DNA of 64,000 nt from Lunularia cruciata (taxonomy: Eukaryota > Streptophyta > Marchantiopsida > Lunulariales > Lunulariaceae), in the NCBI GenBank assembly GCA_948567375.1, contig OX419757.1:43710001-43774000 (forward strand), read 5' to 3'. Positions 54,330-64,000 of the stretch are shown in pieces. The translations under genes were made by a program, and so were the position numbers. Below the pieces are notes generated by a model. That model saw only the letters and a list, made by a program, of their open reading frames with translations. It had not been told where the DNA came from and ran no database searches. The stretch's first letter is position 1. The number at the start of each line of letters is the position of its first letter.

Positions 54330-57290
54330 TTGTGATAATTCAACAAGTATCACTTTTGCAATAATTGATGGTAATCATGCGTACCTAAAAAGATACTAAT
54401 CAAGAATGGTCAAATACAAAGTAAAAGTAATAATTTAGTTCTTCTTGATTTTTCTTTAGCCTCTTGGGTAGAAACCACATCCAAAAGAGAGCAACAAGTG
54501 CTCAACAACAATTGTTGTCAGAATTTAGTCACTAATAATCACAATTCATCAATTTCTTCCAATCCAACCTTGATAATGATGATTCAATTGATTCAAAGAA
54601 GGCTACTTCAACACAAAGTGACTTCATCTTGGAATTTCATTCCACCTCTCTATTGAAGGTACAACTTCCTCAATCAAAATGACTTTACATAAGTCATTTG
54701 CCTACAATCACAAATGTCAAAAACTAACATCAATATATTTCTCATGGATCCATCAAGGTATTGTTTTGATTGCTATCCAGTCAAGATCAAACATATAGAG
54801 GGGAATCATATCTATAGAATCCAACATCTTACACACTCTAACTTGCAATCCAAATTTCTCTGAACTCACAATACCAAACAAAAGATTGATACTTGGAATT
54901 AAGCTAAAATGATGAGCATTGAGCTCAACACTTTGCTTTACTCAACTTCACTATTGAACACAATATGCTATGACTGACTGCTTTCAAATAGACAGACAAC
55001 CTGGCAATTATAAAAACTATTTAAACTACTTCAATTGTCTCCTACAAATCATCAAATACAAAGCATCATTCTACCACTTTGAACCTGTAACAAATACTAC
55101 TCTAATTTGATCCAAGTACTACTTCAACTTTGGTTTCTACACTTGAGTTAACTACAAATGTCTCCTGCACTTTAGGTTCATCTACTACTTCTACATCTTC
55201 TTCTACTACTACCTTATCTTCAAGCTGAACTAAGACTAAAGTCAACCTATTTGCATTCTCTTTCTATATTCTAACTATTTCACTAGACTCATGTAACTCA
55301 CCCAAACCCACTTGCACTCCAACCTCAACTTCTTTGGGTTGAATTACCCTACTTTCACTCAGAGTATGAATAAGTTCTTTATATCATTTCTAACTAAATC
55401 TAATATCAGACATACATTATTTCCTACTTCATTCATCTTTTAATCTACTCTATCTCTAAGATGAATTAACAAATGGTTCAACTTTGTATCTTTTAACTTG
55501 TGTTTATGAGTTTCCTGCACTTTTAACTTCAACTCATTTAAGAATCCTCCAATTGAACTCTGCCAATGTTGAGCATCACCTTTAACTTGATGACAATCTC
55601 CTCCACTAAACCTAATTCCTCCTTCTTTGAGATCAACTTGCCTTGAGTCATTTCCTCCTTCAACTTCTCCTAAGCACCTACAACTCCTAAGCATGCTCCA
55701 CCTCCATCTTCTTACATTCTTCAATTTGGTGAATGACTTGAGCTTCTATGCACTCAACAAGATCTTGCAAACATTGTTCTTCTTGATCTTGGATTGCAAG
55801 TTCTCTTTTCCAAGCCCAATCCCTCTCCGCAACAGCTGATCTCAAGTCCTTTATAGCCTATCATGCATTAGTGTTTTGGTATTAGAATGTATCAATTCAA
55901 TTTGAGCATCATCAAACTCATCCTTCCACTTCTCAAATGCTTCCTTCTATTCCATCAATTCTTCCTTCTAACCTTCCAAGAAACCCCCATGCTGCTCAAA
56001 ACTCCCCTACAAGTCTTCTAAACTATGTTGGCAAATTATTGCATCAACCCAAAGTTGTTTGACTTCCTCCTCATATGGGGCTAACTATGCTTCAACTATA
56101 GGGCTTCATTGCTTAATGCCTTCACCATCTAAAGTTCATTTTTCATCTTTAGATGTTCTTCCTTTCTCTCTTGCATCCTTTCTTGCAAATGTACCAATAG
56201 AGGACATACAACACTTGATAGATAATTTACTTCCTTGAAGGTATCTTCATCACCACCTTTGGCAGCTAATGTATTTGCTGATGTCTTACTCCGAAGTCAC
56301 AATTTTCTTACCTTCAAACTTATCTCTTCTAAGCTCTCTTCATCTTCCTTGGGTTTAGTTGGTACTGCACTTACATATTGTATACTTCTTCTCAATCTGA
56401 CTCTTTGAATACACTTCTAGGTTCTTCTTCTCTCTCTTCCAAAATGTCATCTTTAGGTTATTTCAAACAAGGAGAGTGTCTTCTCTCCATAGACTCAATC
56501 TCAACATGAAAGTTCCAATCCTCCTTGATCACTTCTTTGGCTGACTACTAGGCCTTAGGTTCACATTCACTTTCATTGCTTGACTCCTTATTCTTCAGAG
56601 TGAGCTCTTCCTTAGAGTCTCTAAAATTAGACTATACTTCTTCCTCCAACTCAACTCCAAATGACAATTCCACCACCACCATCTCTTAACTCAGGTTTAA
56701 CCTCCAAGTAGGCCTTCTCTTCACCAAGGACACCATATCTTCAGGTCTACTTTGCTTTTTCAACTTTGGTATGGAAATTGTCACCATCTTTTTGATCTAG
56801 TCTTGGCAAAGTATGCATCTCTTTCTTTTACTTCCACCATATAACGTCGTTCCTCTTCATTTGAGAGACACAACAAAAGTTGTGTCACAAAACTTCATGC
56901 CTATTGCATGACTTACTATTTTCACTCTTGAATTTATCCTCACATAAAGTAGCTATTTTTGCTGAATTACCTTCTTGATTGGTATGGCCTGAGTCAAAGT
57001 GATTAAGGTATCTTTGGATTGGGTTGATCATTTTGATGCAAAGAATCCTTACTTTGGATCTACTACCCTTCCAATCCAATTTGATTCCTTCTTCCATTGA
57101 AACAAAGTCAACTTCCTTGGGTTGGATTGGATTTCCTCCTTTTAATCCTAACACAAATTTTGCTCTTCTTTCTTCCAATTTGGCTTGAAAAAAATAGTTC
57201 TTCTCTAAAATCTACCAAAAACAAAAAATGTAGGTACCACATTGGCACTAGGTTCCTTTTTGGGTAGTACATTTTTCTGAGATCTGTTTA
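54330..57290 (-). repeat. Unidentified coiled-coil element, copy 2 (longer)
   Basis: Read on the minus strand from 57178, the first frame (97 codons) gives RRAKFVLGLKGGNPIQPKEV and RYLNHFDSGHTNQEGN. Later broken frames are Lys/Glu-rich with heptad-like spacing (LLVHLQERMQERKEEH near 56170-56220; LKVQETHKHKLKD near 55480-55520), and an acidic end near 55100-55260. The pattern resembles the coiled-coil pseudogene at 22.4-24.6 kb, and its ends match 47.3-49.2 kb. No RT, protease, integrase or transposase was seen, so it is either a non-autonomous element or one whose partner genes are missing. Confidence 0.55.
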
Positions 57291-57629
57291 TATATTAGGA
57301 GGTGCTACCTACCTACATCATTCTTTTGGTTTATCCCTACTCTCTTTCTCTCTTGTGTGTGATGCAAGTTTCTTGACATGGTTTCAAAGCAATAGAGAAC
57401 ATTGAGAGCCTTAGATGCATGGTAGGCAAGAGAAGTGTAGCTTGGAGAAAGCAATCTTTGTTGTGGTGGAGTAGTAGAAAATGCTTCTCATCTCATGCTG
57501 ATGTCTCCCTCATCCCAATTTGCTTGGATGGGAAAATCTTTACATTTTAAGGAGTCATTTTTTTTTCACCTTCAAACTTTGAAATCCACATTTTCTTGAT
57601 ATATCTTTTGCAATAGTCATACATATAGA
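57291..57629. other. No recognised gene
   Basis: Short AT-rich spacer between the coiled-coil element and dispersed repeat copy C. Nothing was seen. Confidence 0.4.
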
Positions 57630-58215
57630 CATTGCTACACAATATACATTGTTGTCAAAATCATACACCATAGAAGCACAACTCACACATAAGTCATACA
57701 TGAACTCTAAAGTGCCACAATCAATTAGTTCATTCTTCCATTTGAATCACACTCAAATCAAGTATGCACTTGATCCTCCACTCAAAAATTTGCCAACAAT
57801 TGGGTGCTGATTACAATCAAGCCACACCCATTCTAGATAAGAGACTCCAAGTGATGCTCATCGGCCTTTGTCTCCCATAGCCAAGAACTCAAAAGCTCAA
57901 CATTAAAGAAGTGAGCACTATGGAGTTGCACTTTGAAGGTATACCCCTTTGCTTGACCTAGATCTCTAGCCTTAATGGCACCACTATGGCACATTTGATG
58001 GTGCAAATGGTGCAAGTGACAATAGGTCCCACCATGTGATCAGTAGCCCTAACAGAAAATTGGACCACTAACAAGTATTCCATGAGTAACTACCAAAATA
58101 CTTATGACTACCAACCCTACCACTTTAGTGTTCAAGCAACCTAGCTTTGGCACTACAAATATCATGATAGTTATTATGCACATAAACATTGTTACACAAC
58201 ATACATAAACTCTAA
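57630..58215 (+). repeat. Dispersed repeat, copy C
   Basis: Colinear with copy A (6660-7150) and with the complement of copy B (38655-39125). It also holds an internal near-repeat: ACATTGCTACACAATATACA...AACTCTAAAGTGCCACAATCA at 57633-57723 and ACATTGTTACACAACATACA...AACTCTAAAGTGCTACAATCA at 58183-58229. These may be terminal direct repeats, which would make the unit look like a small LTR-type (TRIM) element of about 600 bp. Confidence 0.8.
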
Positions 58216-58397
58216 AGTGCTACAATCACCCCTAGTTGGTGGTTTGGTCCTTCTAACTCCAAATAGCCATCTACTTCAAGTATTTGGTATACCTTATGGT
58301 GAGAAAAGATCAGGAGGCCAGGTGCTATCGGGCCCTATTGTTAATTGCTTGTTTGCAATTTATATCACATAAAGGTTGAACTAGCTATAAGTCAAGT

Positions 58398-58740
58398 ACA
58401 TCTAGGACATAACAACTATCCTTGAGGAACCACCATGAGAGGAAGAGTCAAACATGCTATATGCTATCCTATCAAACATCTATAACACACCAACAAAATA
58501 GTAGTTCCACTAGAAGAGCACCATAATATACACCGGAAGCCTGAGCATACAAGTGCCAAGCTTGGGTCCATAATGCAATCAATTTTTGGGAGGTGGCATG
58601 GTGCATAATTGCATACATGATCCTTCCAAAAAACACCATCACATCCTTCTAACATGAGGACCATAAAAAGCAAAACCTTGTACACTCTCAAGATAGTATG
58701 GCCTAAAGTAACATCAAGTGCATTCAATGCTATCTATTGT
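58398..58740 (-). pseudogene. PHD-finger-like C-terminal module of a gypsy polyprotein
   Basis: The minus frame from 58727 gives VYKVLLFMVLMLEGCDGVFW, then VCNYAPCHLPKIDC, and then a C4-H-C3 series: RCILWCSSSG, ILLVCYRCLIG, a stop where the Trp of the usual GWH is expected, HIAC, and finally LLCPRCT at 58398-58418. Spacing is C-x3-C-x10-C-x2-C-x4-H-x2-C-x14-C-x2-C, that of a PHD zinc finger apart from one extra residue in the first pair. PHD fingers read histone tails, so in an integrase it could guide insertion, by analogy with chromodomains. That role is inference. Two TAG stops break it. Confidence 0.65.
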
Positions 58741-58879
58741 AGGTATACATAGTCACCTTGATGAAATCAATGGATTGAGGATAACCTATAACCTCCTTCT
58801 TGAATGGTAACCTATTGAGGATAACCTATAACCCTATAACCTCCTCCTTGAATGGTAATATAACATAAGATATCTCTAT

Positions 58880-59880
58880 GGTGAGCAATCACAAAGTTCT
58901 CAAAGGCCATCAAACATCATTCTCCAAAAGATCTATGCTCATTGAGAACATGTGCGTACCCATATGTTTGAATCATCCAAGTTTAAAACTATAGTAGCAT
59001 CTTGACAAATGACATAGGTTAATCTAGATCTTGTTCATAGAGTAGGAAGAAAGGAGAGAAGGATGCTAAGGAAGCTTGTAGGCTGAATTGATAGCCCATG
59101 GGCAACCAAGGTAATTGGAGATCCCAATGTCCCAGGTGGCCTCTCTACAAACTATACTTATGCAATCTTCTCTTCACTCTCTAAACCACTCTCTTTGCTA
59201 AGCCATTTGCCTTGAGTAGATCTCAAGAGGTAATATGATGATCAATCATTGTACTAAAATTCCCTTAAAACTCTATACCTTGATCAATCAAAACCTCAAT
59301 TGGTACACCAAAATGACTAAAAACCCAATCCAAGAACAAGTAAGCCGTCCCTTCACTAGGCTTGTCAAGAAGTGCCACCAACTCAATCCACTTGGAGCAA
59401 TACTCCGCCATAACCAAAACATATTGATGAAGTTTCACAATCAATACTAAAGTTCCAACAAAATCAAAACTCTAATGGTAACCCAATCCATGATAGGGAA
59501 TGGGTGAACTATGTCATGAGAGCATTAAATGATGCTCTAACTCAATCACAAACTACACATCTGGCAACAAATTGTTGTCCATTGGTTTGCATACTATGCT
59601 ACCAATAATGACTTTGGAGTAAGCTATATGTGTGCTTTACTCCAAAATGTCCTAGCTCCTCATGAGCATGATGGACCAATTGTGGTCTTTGAGATAGAAG
59701 TAGTACTACTCACGCTCTCCCATCCTCCCATTCACAAAGTGTATGCTTTCCAATCTAAACCACTTGGCTTTTTGAAGAACAAGGTCTATGGGCCGGCTTG
59801 TTTCTCACTCAAGATGAACCTTTCAAGGCTATTACGGTAGCACATTATGGACTAAGAAGGCAAAGAACCCCAACTTCATC
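58880..59880 (-). pseudogene. Ty3/gypsy integrase (broken)
   Basis: The minus strand reads, with stops and shifts: a zinc-binding part near 59500-59640 (KSLLVA, NQWTTICCQMC), then YVLVMAEYCSKWIELVALLD near 59350-59410, LDWVFSHFGVPIEVLIDQG (second catalytic Asp in DQG) near 59275-59330, ANGLAKRVV near 59210 (the catalytic Glu of the usual AERVV is Lys here), and LQLPWLPMGYQFSLQASLAS near 59070-59130. Stops inside are mostly TGA and TAG. The enzyme would integrate cDNA, but this copy lacks its catalytic Glu and is dead. Confidence 0.85.
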
Positions 59881-60480
59881 ATACTACTCCAAGGCTAACA
59901 CTCCAAGACTCAAACCATTGCTCACTAGAACGCTCAATGAGAGAGAGATAGTTTCAAATGAAAGGATGATGAGTATCTCCTCATCCCTAGTGTATATAAT
60001 TGTGAAATAATCATGCACCAAAGTTACTAATTATTGGAGTAACTCAAGTTACTAGGCTTAAAGTCAAATAAAGTCAAAAGTCTAAAGGAATATCAATACT
60101 TATAGAAATATTCTCCTAAGCATGTGACCTTATCTTGACCCAACTACTAAGTCAAGGATTCTCTCACATGGGCTTTCCTTCAACTATGGAAGAATCTGAA
60201 AAAAAGGGCTTGTGGGTCCAAGAGTTATCAACTCAAGCCAAACACCTAAGAATAATACCAAGTCAATACACTAGAATCCAAAATAGTGGTGCTCATTTTT
60301 TCCACTTCTTCTAAAGTAAGGTCCACTTTATCTTAACTATGACTAAATTAAGCTATCATGACTTATGTAGAACCATCCTTTATCTCTATATAGATAATAT
60401 CTCTCAAGTACTTATAATACCAAACTAAATATCATAATAACACATACATGCACAAAGGGGTTTTATATTTACCCCCAAAC
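59881..60480 (-). other. Possible 3' LTR or downstream region of the right-end gypsy element
   Basis: On the minus strand, a GTTTGGGGGTAAA purine/G-rich tract at about 60470-60481 could be the polypurine tract of the element at 60.5-64 kb, with its 3' LTR continuing to lower coordinates. LTR ends and target duplications were not found. No gene is seen here. Confidence 0.3.
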
Positions 60481-60489
60481 TAACATTTT

Positions 60490-61460
60490 ACTTTGTCCTC
60501 AAAGTGAAGGTCTCTTTACCTTCTATGATACATCTTCAACTAATCATGGTTAATCCTATCAAAGTGTCGTCTTCCCAATTCCTTGAGATCTGACGTGTAA
60601 GTGCTCCACACCTTCTCCACTATGAAAGGTCTAAAGTACTTAGGCAAAAGCTTCTTTTTCACTCTCTTGAATCAAATGGAATCAAACAACATTACTCAAT
60701 CACCTTTGTTAAGTAGCTCCACCTTCTTCTTGCCTTGCTTCTTGTAGTAGCTCTCCTTTTGTTCCCTTTGGGCTTGCTCCACTCAACCATAGCAATTGCT
60801 CTTGCCTCCTCAAATTCCATGAGTTAATCCTTCCTTGACTTCTATGCATCACTTCCTTGTGCTTTCTTCAATCTCTCATGAATGGTTTGGAAGGTAGGAA
60901 GATCAAAGTGAATACGTAAGGTAGACTCAATACCATATACCAAATGAAATGGAGAATATGTGGTGAAAATATTCATGGTTGTCCTATACTTCCACAAAAT
61001 TGCATGAATTCTCTTGATGATGTTAAGCCCCTTCCACCTTTGGATCTTTGGCCAACATCATGCACAAGGTCTGATCGGTTCTCTTTGCCAAACCATTAGA
61101 ATTTGGTTTATAGAATGTAGTTACTCTATGTGTGATAGAGAAATGTCATGGCGTGGTTGTAGTGATGCTTCTTGTAAACTCTCCTTCTTTATCAAAAACC
61201 AACTCCAAAGTGCATCCCAATCTAGTGATAATGCATTCATTAAGAAATCTACCAACTTCATCTTCATTCTTGTCCCTCAATGGTCTGGTCTCAACACACT
61301 TGGTAAGGTAATCAATAACAACCACAATGTACCAATTGTTCCTTGGGGTTCTATTGAGAGGAATTACAAAGTTGATTCCCCATTTCTTGAAAGGTCCTAA
61401 CAATGGAATTGATCTAAGAGGGGGAGTGGAAGTAGACTTTCTAGCAAAGCTCGACAAACA
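60490..61460 (-). pseudogene. Gypsy integrase, catalytic core and tail
   Basis: The core starts with FARKSTSTPPLRSIPLLGPF (61390-61450), then KKWGINFV (the usual catalytic Asp position reads Asn), WYIVVVIDYLTKCVETRPLR, CTLELVFDKEGEF (second Asp, near 61190), THRVTTFYKPNSNGLAKRTD (61075-61135) where the usual Glu after GL-x is again altered (AKR). Further down are FHLVYGIESTLR (about 60930) and a basic tail to about 60500 with a broken WRR...GRRHFDRINHDQLK end. Both damaged catalytic sites fit G-to-A change in the coding strand. Confidence 0.82.
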
Positions 61461-62110
61461 TTACAAGTTTTGCAATAATCAAGACAATCCTTGAAAACCC
61501 TTCTCCAATAGTAACCTGTATGTAGAATCTTGAAAGTAGTCACCTTTCTTGCAAAGTGTTCTCCACACACTTAACATTCATGAAACTCCTTTATGAGTAG
61601 GATATACTCTCCTACCCATTTCTCTTTGAAGTAGACCATCTGTTCCTTGGTGAAAGAGAATATCCTCCACCATTGTGTAAGGTCTAGATCTTGCTGCAAG
61701 AGCCTTCCTCTCCCTAACATTGCATCTCTTTTGGATAGTTACCTCTTGTAAAAAAATCCACAATCTCCTTGTACTCCATTGGAACCTCTTGAGTGATTGA
61801 GTTTTCTATGAGCTCCTCATTTACAAAGGAATCATCCACTGGTTCAACTCCATCATGATCATAGGCCTTAGATAACAAATCAGTATTTGCATGTTTCTTT
61901 CCTAGTCTATCCTCAATGGTGTAGTCATACTCAGACAAGAGTATCATCCACCTTGCTAGTCTCCCTTCAACATTAGGCTTGTTGAAGATGAACTTTAAAA
62001 CCTTGTGATTGGTGACAATGGTGGCTTTCCCTCCAATCAAGTAGTGTCTAAAGCTTCTTGAGACCAAAGATCATTGCCAACCCTTGTCTCTTTATGACTA
62101 AGTAATTCTT
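61461..62110 (-). pseudogene. Gypsy RNase H and integrase zinc-domain region
   Basis: The frame at 61714-62067 gives FRHYLIGGKATIVTNHKVLK (RNase H, where TDHK is usual, now TNHK), RLARWMILLSEYDYTIED and GKKHANTDLLSKAYDHDG (where ADALSR is typical). Then VEDILFHQGTDGLLQREM (61590-61680) and eroded His/Cys residues up to YCKTCNVC-like text near 61460 represent the linker and HHCC domain. Confidence 0.8.
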
Positions 62111-63010
62111 TTTTGCTAAAAACATCTGTGTACTAGCATAAGCTATTGGATGATCATGCCCTTCTTGGTCTAATTGACTAAGAGTGCATCCTATAGTTAC
62201 ATTGGAAGCATTTTTGTAGAGTATGAATGGCTTACTCCAATCAGGTTTAGCAGTAATTGGAGCTACAACAAGGGATTGCTCAAGCTACTCAAAAGATTTG
62301 AGAGCCTCTTTGTCCTCCAAAATCACCATGTATTCTACACTCTTCTTCATGTAGATGATTCATGCATAAGCCTTGTTGGAAAATGAAAAGATGAATCTCC
62401 TATAATACCCAACTATCCTTACGAATTGATGCAACTTTGTCAAGCTTGAAGGGAATGGAAGGTTTAAGAGTTTCTTCACCTTCTTAAGATCAACTTTTAT
62501 TCCATCCTTGGAGATGATGTGCCGTAAAAGTAGACCTACTTCACAACCAAACATGCATTTCTTTGGATTAAGTGATGTGTTTACTTCATCCAAGCATTGC
62601 AAGACCTTGATTAGATGCTCAAAGTACTCCTCCTTGTTCCCATAGATACAAAAATCATCAATGAAGTCTCTCACAAATTTCCCAAGGAAAGGTTTAAACA
62701 TGGTATTCATGAACCATTGGAATGTGGCTAGAGCATTGCAAAGCCAAAAGGCATGACCTTGAAAGCATAAGTTTCCCAAGTGTGGTGAATGTGATGAGTT
62801 GTTGATGCTCTGGTGCAATCTTGATTTGGTTATACACACTATAACCATCTCCAAAACTATACCTCTCATGACCTGCAGCCTCCTCCAAGGTCTCATCAAT
62901 GAATGGAAAAGGGTAATAGTCCTTCTTAGTAACAACATTGAGCTTCTTTAATCTACACATATCCCAAGCTTGCCATTCTTTTTCTTCACAATCACAATTA
63001 GGGACACCTA
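62111..63010 (-). pseudogene. Gypsy reverse transcriptase
   Basis: In minus order: MCRLKKLNVVTKKDYYPFPF (62900-62960), IDETLEEAAGHERYSFGDGY (usually FLDGYSGYNQI), SVYNQIKIAPEHQQLITFTT, then in another frame HAFWLCNALATFQWFMNTMF (PFGLCNAPATFQR type) and the catalytic FIDDFCIYGNKEEYFEHL with DD codons at plus 62654-62659. Thumb text follows: KKCMFGCEVGLLLRHIISKD and FVRIVGYYRRFI near 62380-62560. Two frame changes are needed. The DD pair is intact, but the domain is broken. Confidence 0.88.
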
Positions 63011-63019
63011 TTCTGAATT

Positions 63020-63325
63020 CTCTACCTCAAAGATAAATTTGGTCTCCTTGAGCTTATCAATCTCCTCCTTCACAATCAAAGCTATTGGTGGGCTAATGCA
63101 ATGCTGTTTTTGGCGGATTTGTTTGGCATCTGATTCCACCTCTATCTTGTGCTCTTCCAAGGTGACTTCCTTTAAATCCTTATAATTGGAAGCAAACACA
63201 TGGATCAACTTGCAAAAAATCTCCTTAAATCTCACCTTCTCCTCCTTGGTAACATTTGGACCATACTTGAGGGTAGATAACCTCCTTTCTATCTCCTCAA
63301 AGTGTCCATGGTGATTTATCTGGGT
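63020..63325 (-). pseudogene. Gypsy pol linker before RT
   Basis: The frame 63008-63235 gives MRFKEIFCKLIHVFASNYKD and HCISPPIALIVKEEIDKLKE, the usual fusion between protease and RT (a phrase ending in a charged helix, EEIDKL, ahead of the fingers). Mild damage only. Confidence 0.75.
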
Positions 63326-63328
63326 CTT

Positions 63329-64000
63329 TCAAAATTTGTGGCTTAGGTGCAAAATCCATAGCACAAAGGGATACACATATGAATCAGATTCAGATTCATC
63401 CTCCTCTATGGAAATCTCTTCCTCTATGCATGTGTCCATGCCTGAAGCTCTTTCTTCTAATTCTAATTCCCAATAATCAGAAGATGGTATATCTAAATGT
63501 GAAGTGTTGGTAGTGTTAGTCATAAGAATTGTGACTTTATGGTTTGATGGCCCAATTCTCAAATATCTTTTGTGCCATTGATCAGTTGTTTGTGCTGCTC
63601 TCAACCATGGCCTCCCAAGAAGTAAATCATAGCTTGAACCTTTTAAGACTTGGAAAGTCATGAGCTTTTGAACTCCCATAATTGAAATTGCCACCTTATC
63701 CATCACCCCTACTAGTCTAACTTGTTGCTTGTTTGTCATGCTCACCACACATGTTGAAGGTCTAGAGGGTATCATACCCAACTTCTTCATCAACCTCTTT
63801 GACATGGCATTCAATGTAGATTCTCCATCAACAAGTGCATCCTTGATGTTGTGATCATTCACTCTCACATTAATCTTGGAGGCATATTCACAAGCCTCCC
63901 ATGGTGCTGGTTTGGCATCCACTACTCCCATTGATACTAGAGCCTTTTTGCTTTCTTCTTCTTCTTGCTCCTTGTAGAACTCAAACCACCTCTAAGCTCC
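63329..64000 (-). pseudogene. Gypsy aspartic protease, open to the window edge
   Basis: A long open minus frame. From the right edge: WFEFYKEQEEEESKKALVSM, then KINVRVNDHNIKDALVDGES with the active-site Asp as residue 35 of the frame from 63931 (usually VDGGS; here VDGES), KRLMKKLGMIPSRPSTCVVS, then VLKGSSYDLLLGRPWLRAA, the second-strand ILGRPWL-type motif. After this, an acidic hinge (EEEISIEEDESESD) leads to the end near 63329. It would cut the polyprotein. The frame is intact for more than 220 codons and is the best-kept part of this element. Confidence 0.85.

Larger units (their letters stand above)
58230..59880 (-). mobile_element. Ty3/gypsy fragment: integrase followed by a PHD-like finger
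   Basis: Only the 3' part of a gypsy pol is present: integrase zinc domain and core (about 59870 to 58880), a linker, and a Cys/His module at the C-terminal end (58398-58535). Upstream RT/RNase H are absent, as the sequence at higher coordinates belongs to another element. It is similar in style to the left-end relic. Heavily interrupted by stops. Confidence 0.8.
60490..64000 (-). mobile_element. Ty3/gypsy retrotransposon pol, right-truncated by window
   Basis: Minus-strand protease, RT, RNase H and integrase occur in gypsy order from the right edge to about 60.5 kb; gag would lie beyond 64000. No chromodomain or PHD module follows the integrase; the text after the core is a basic, Lys/Arg-rich tail. 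The RT wording (YNQIKIAPEH, FIDDFCIYG) fits the non-chromovirus plant gypsy branch (Tat/Athila side), which I infer only from pattern. Multiple stops and shifts. Confidence 0.88.

Overview
The window looks like intergenic nuclear DNA from a large, repeat-rich land-plant genome. A gymnosperm or fern would fit best, but the sequence alone does not settle this. It is AT-rich, and no intact host gene, tRNA or rRNA was recognised. Almost everything identifiable is a decayed mobile element: four Ty3/gypsy bodies or fragments plus one gypsy solo LTR, one Ty1/copia relic, one R2-like non-LTR retrotransposon with a restriction-like endonuclease, a PIF/Harbinger-like transposase relic, a MITE, and several repeat families I could not assign.

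Layout. 1-5.7 kb: minus-strand Ty3/gypsy relic (RT, zinc-knuckle gag), its gag split by a plus-strand solo LTR with an intact 5-bp target duplication. 6.7-7.15 kb: copy A of an unnamed dispersed repeat. 8.77-11.96 kb: plus-strand R2-like element, one reading frame broken by only five stops. 15.06-15.42 kb: 360-bp MITE. 17.9-18.7 kb: degenerate tandem repeats. 21.26 kb: near-perfect 41-bp foldback. 22.4-24.6 kb: minus-strand lysine/glutamate-rich coiled-coil pseudogene. 26-29.4 kb: Ty1/copia relic. 29.4-36.5 kb: a block of different composition, richer in CpG, with no recognisable gene. 37.9-38.6 kb: Harbinger-like transposase. 38.66-39.12 kb: dispersed repeat copy B (inverted). 39.77-45.41 kb: complete plus-strand Ty3/gypsy chromovirus with both LTRs, target duplication, PBS, gag, protease, RT, RNase H, integrase, chromodomain and PPT. 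45.4-47.1 kb: purine-rich DNA and a minisatellite. 47.3-49.2 and 54.3-57.3 kb: two direct copies of an unidentified element with a minus-strand coiled-coil frame. 57.6-58.2 kb: dispersed repeat copy C. 58.4-59.9 kb: minus-strand gypsy integrase followed by a PHD-finger-like module. 60.5-64 kb: minus-strand gypsy pol of a different lineage, running off the window.

These elements do not form a pathway; they are layers of insertion and decay. Two points stand out. The chromovirus LTRs carry arrays of alternating GAA/TTC pentamers that match plant heat-shock elements, including a perfect four-unit block upstream of a TATA box. Also, the stop codons that break the frames of the R2-like element and the chromovirus gag are nearly all explained by C-to-T change (CGA to TGA, CAG to TAG, CAA to TAA), as expected from long-term cytosine methylation.
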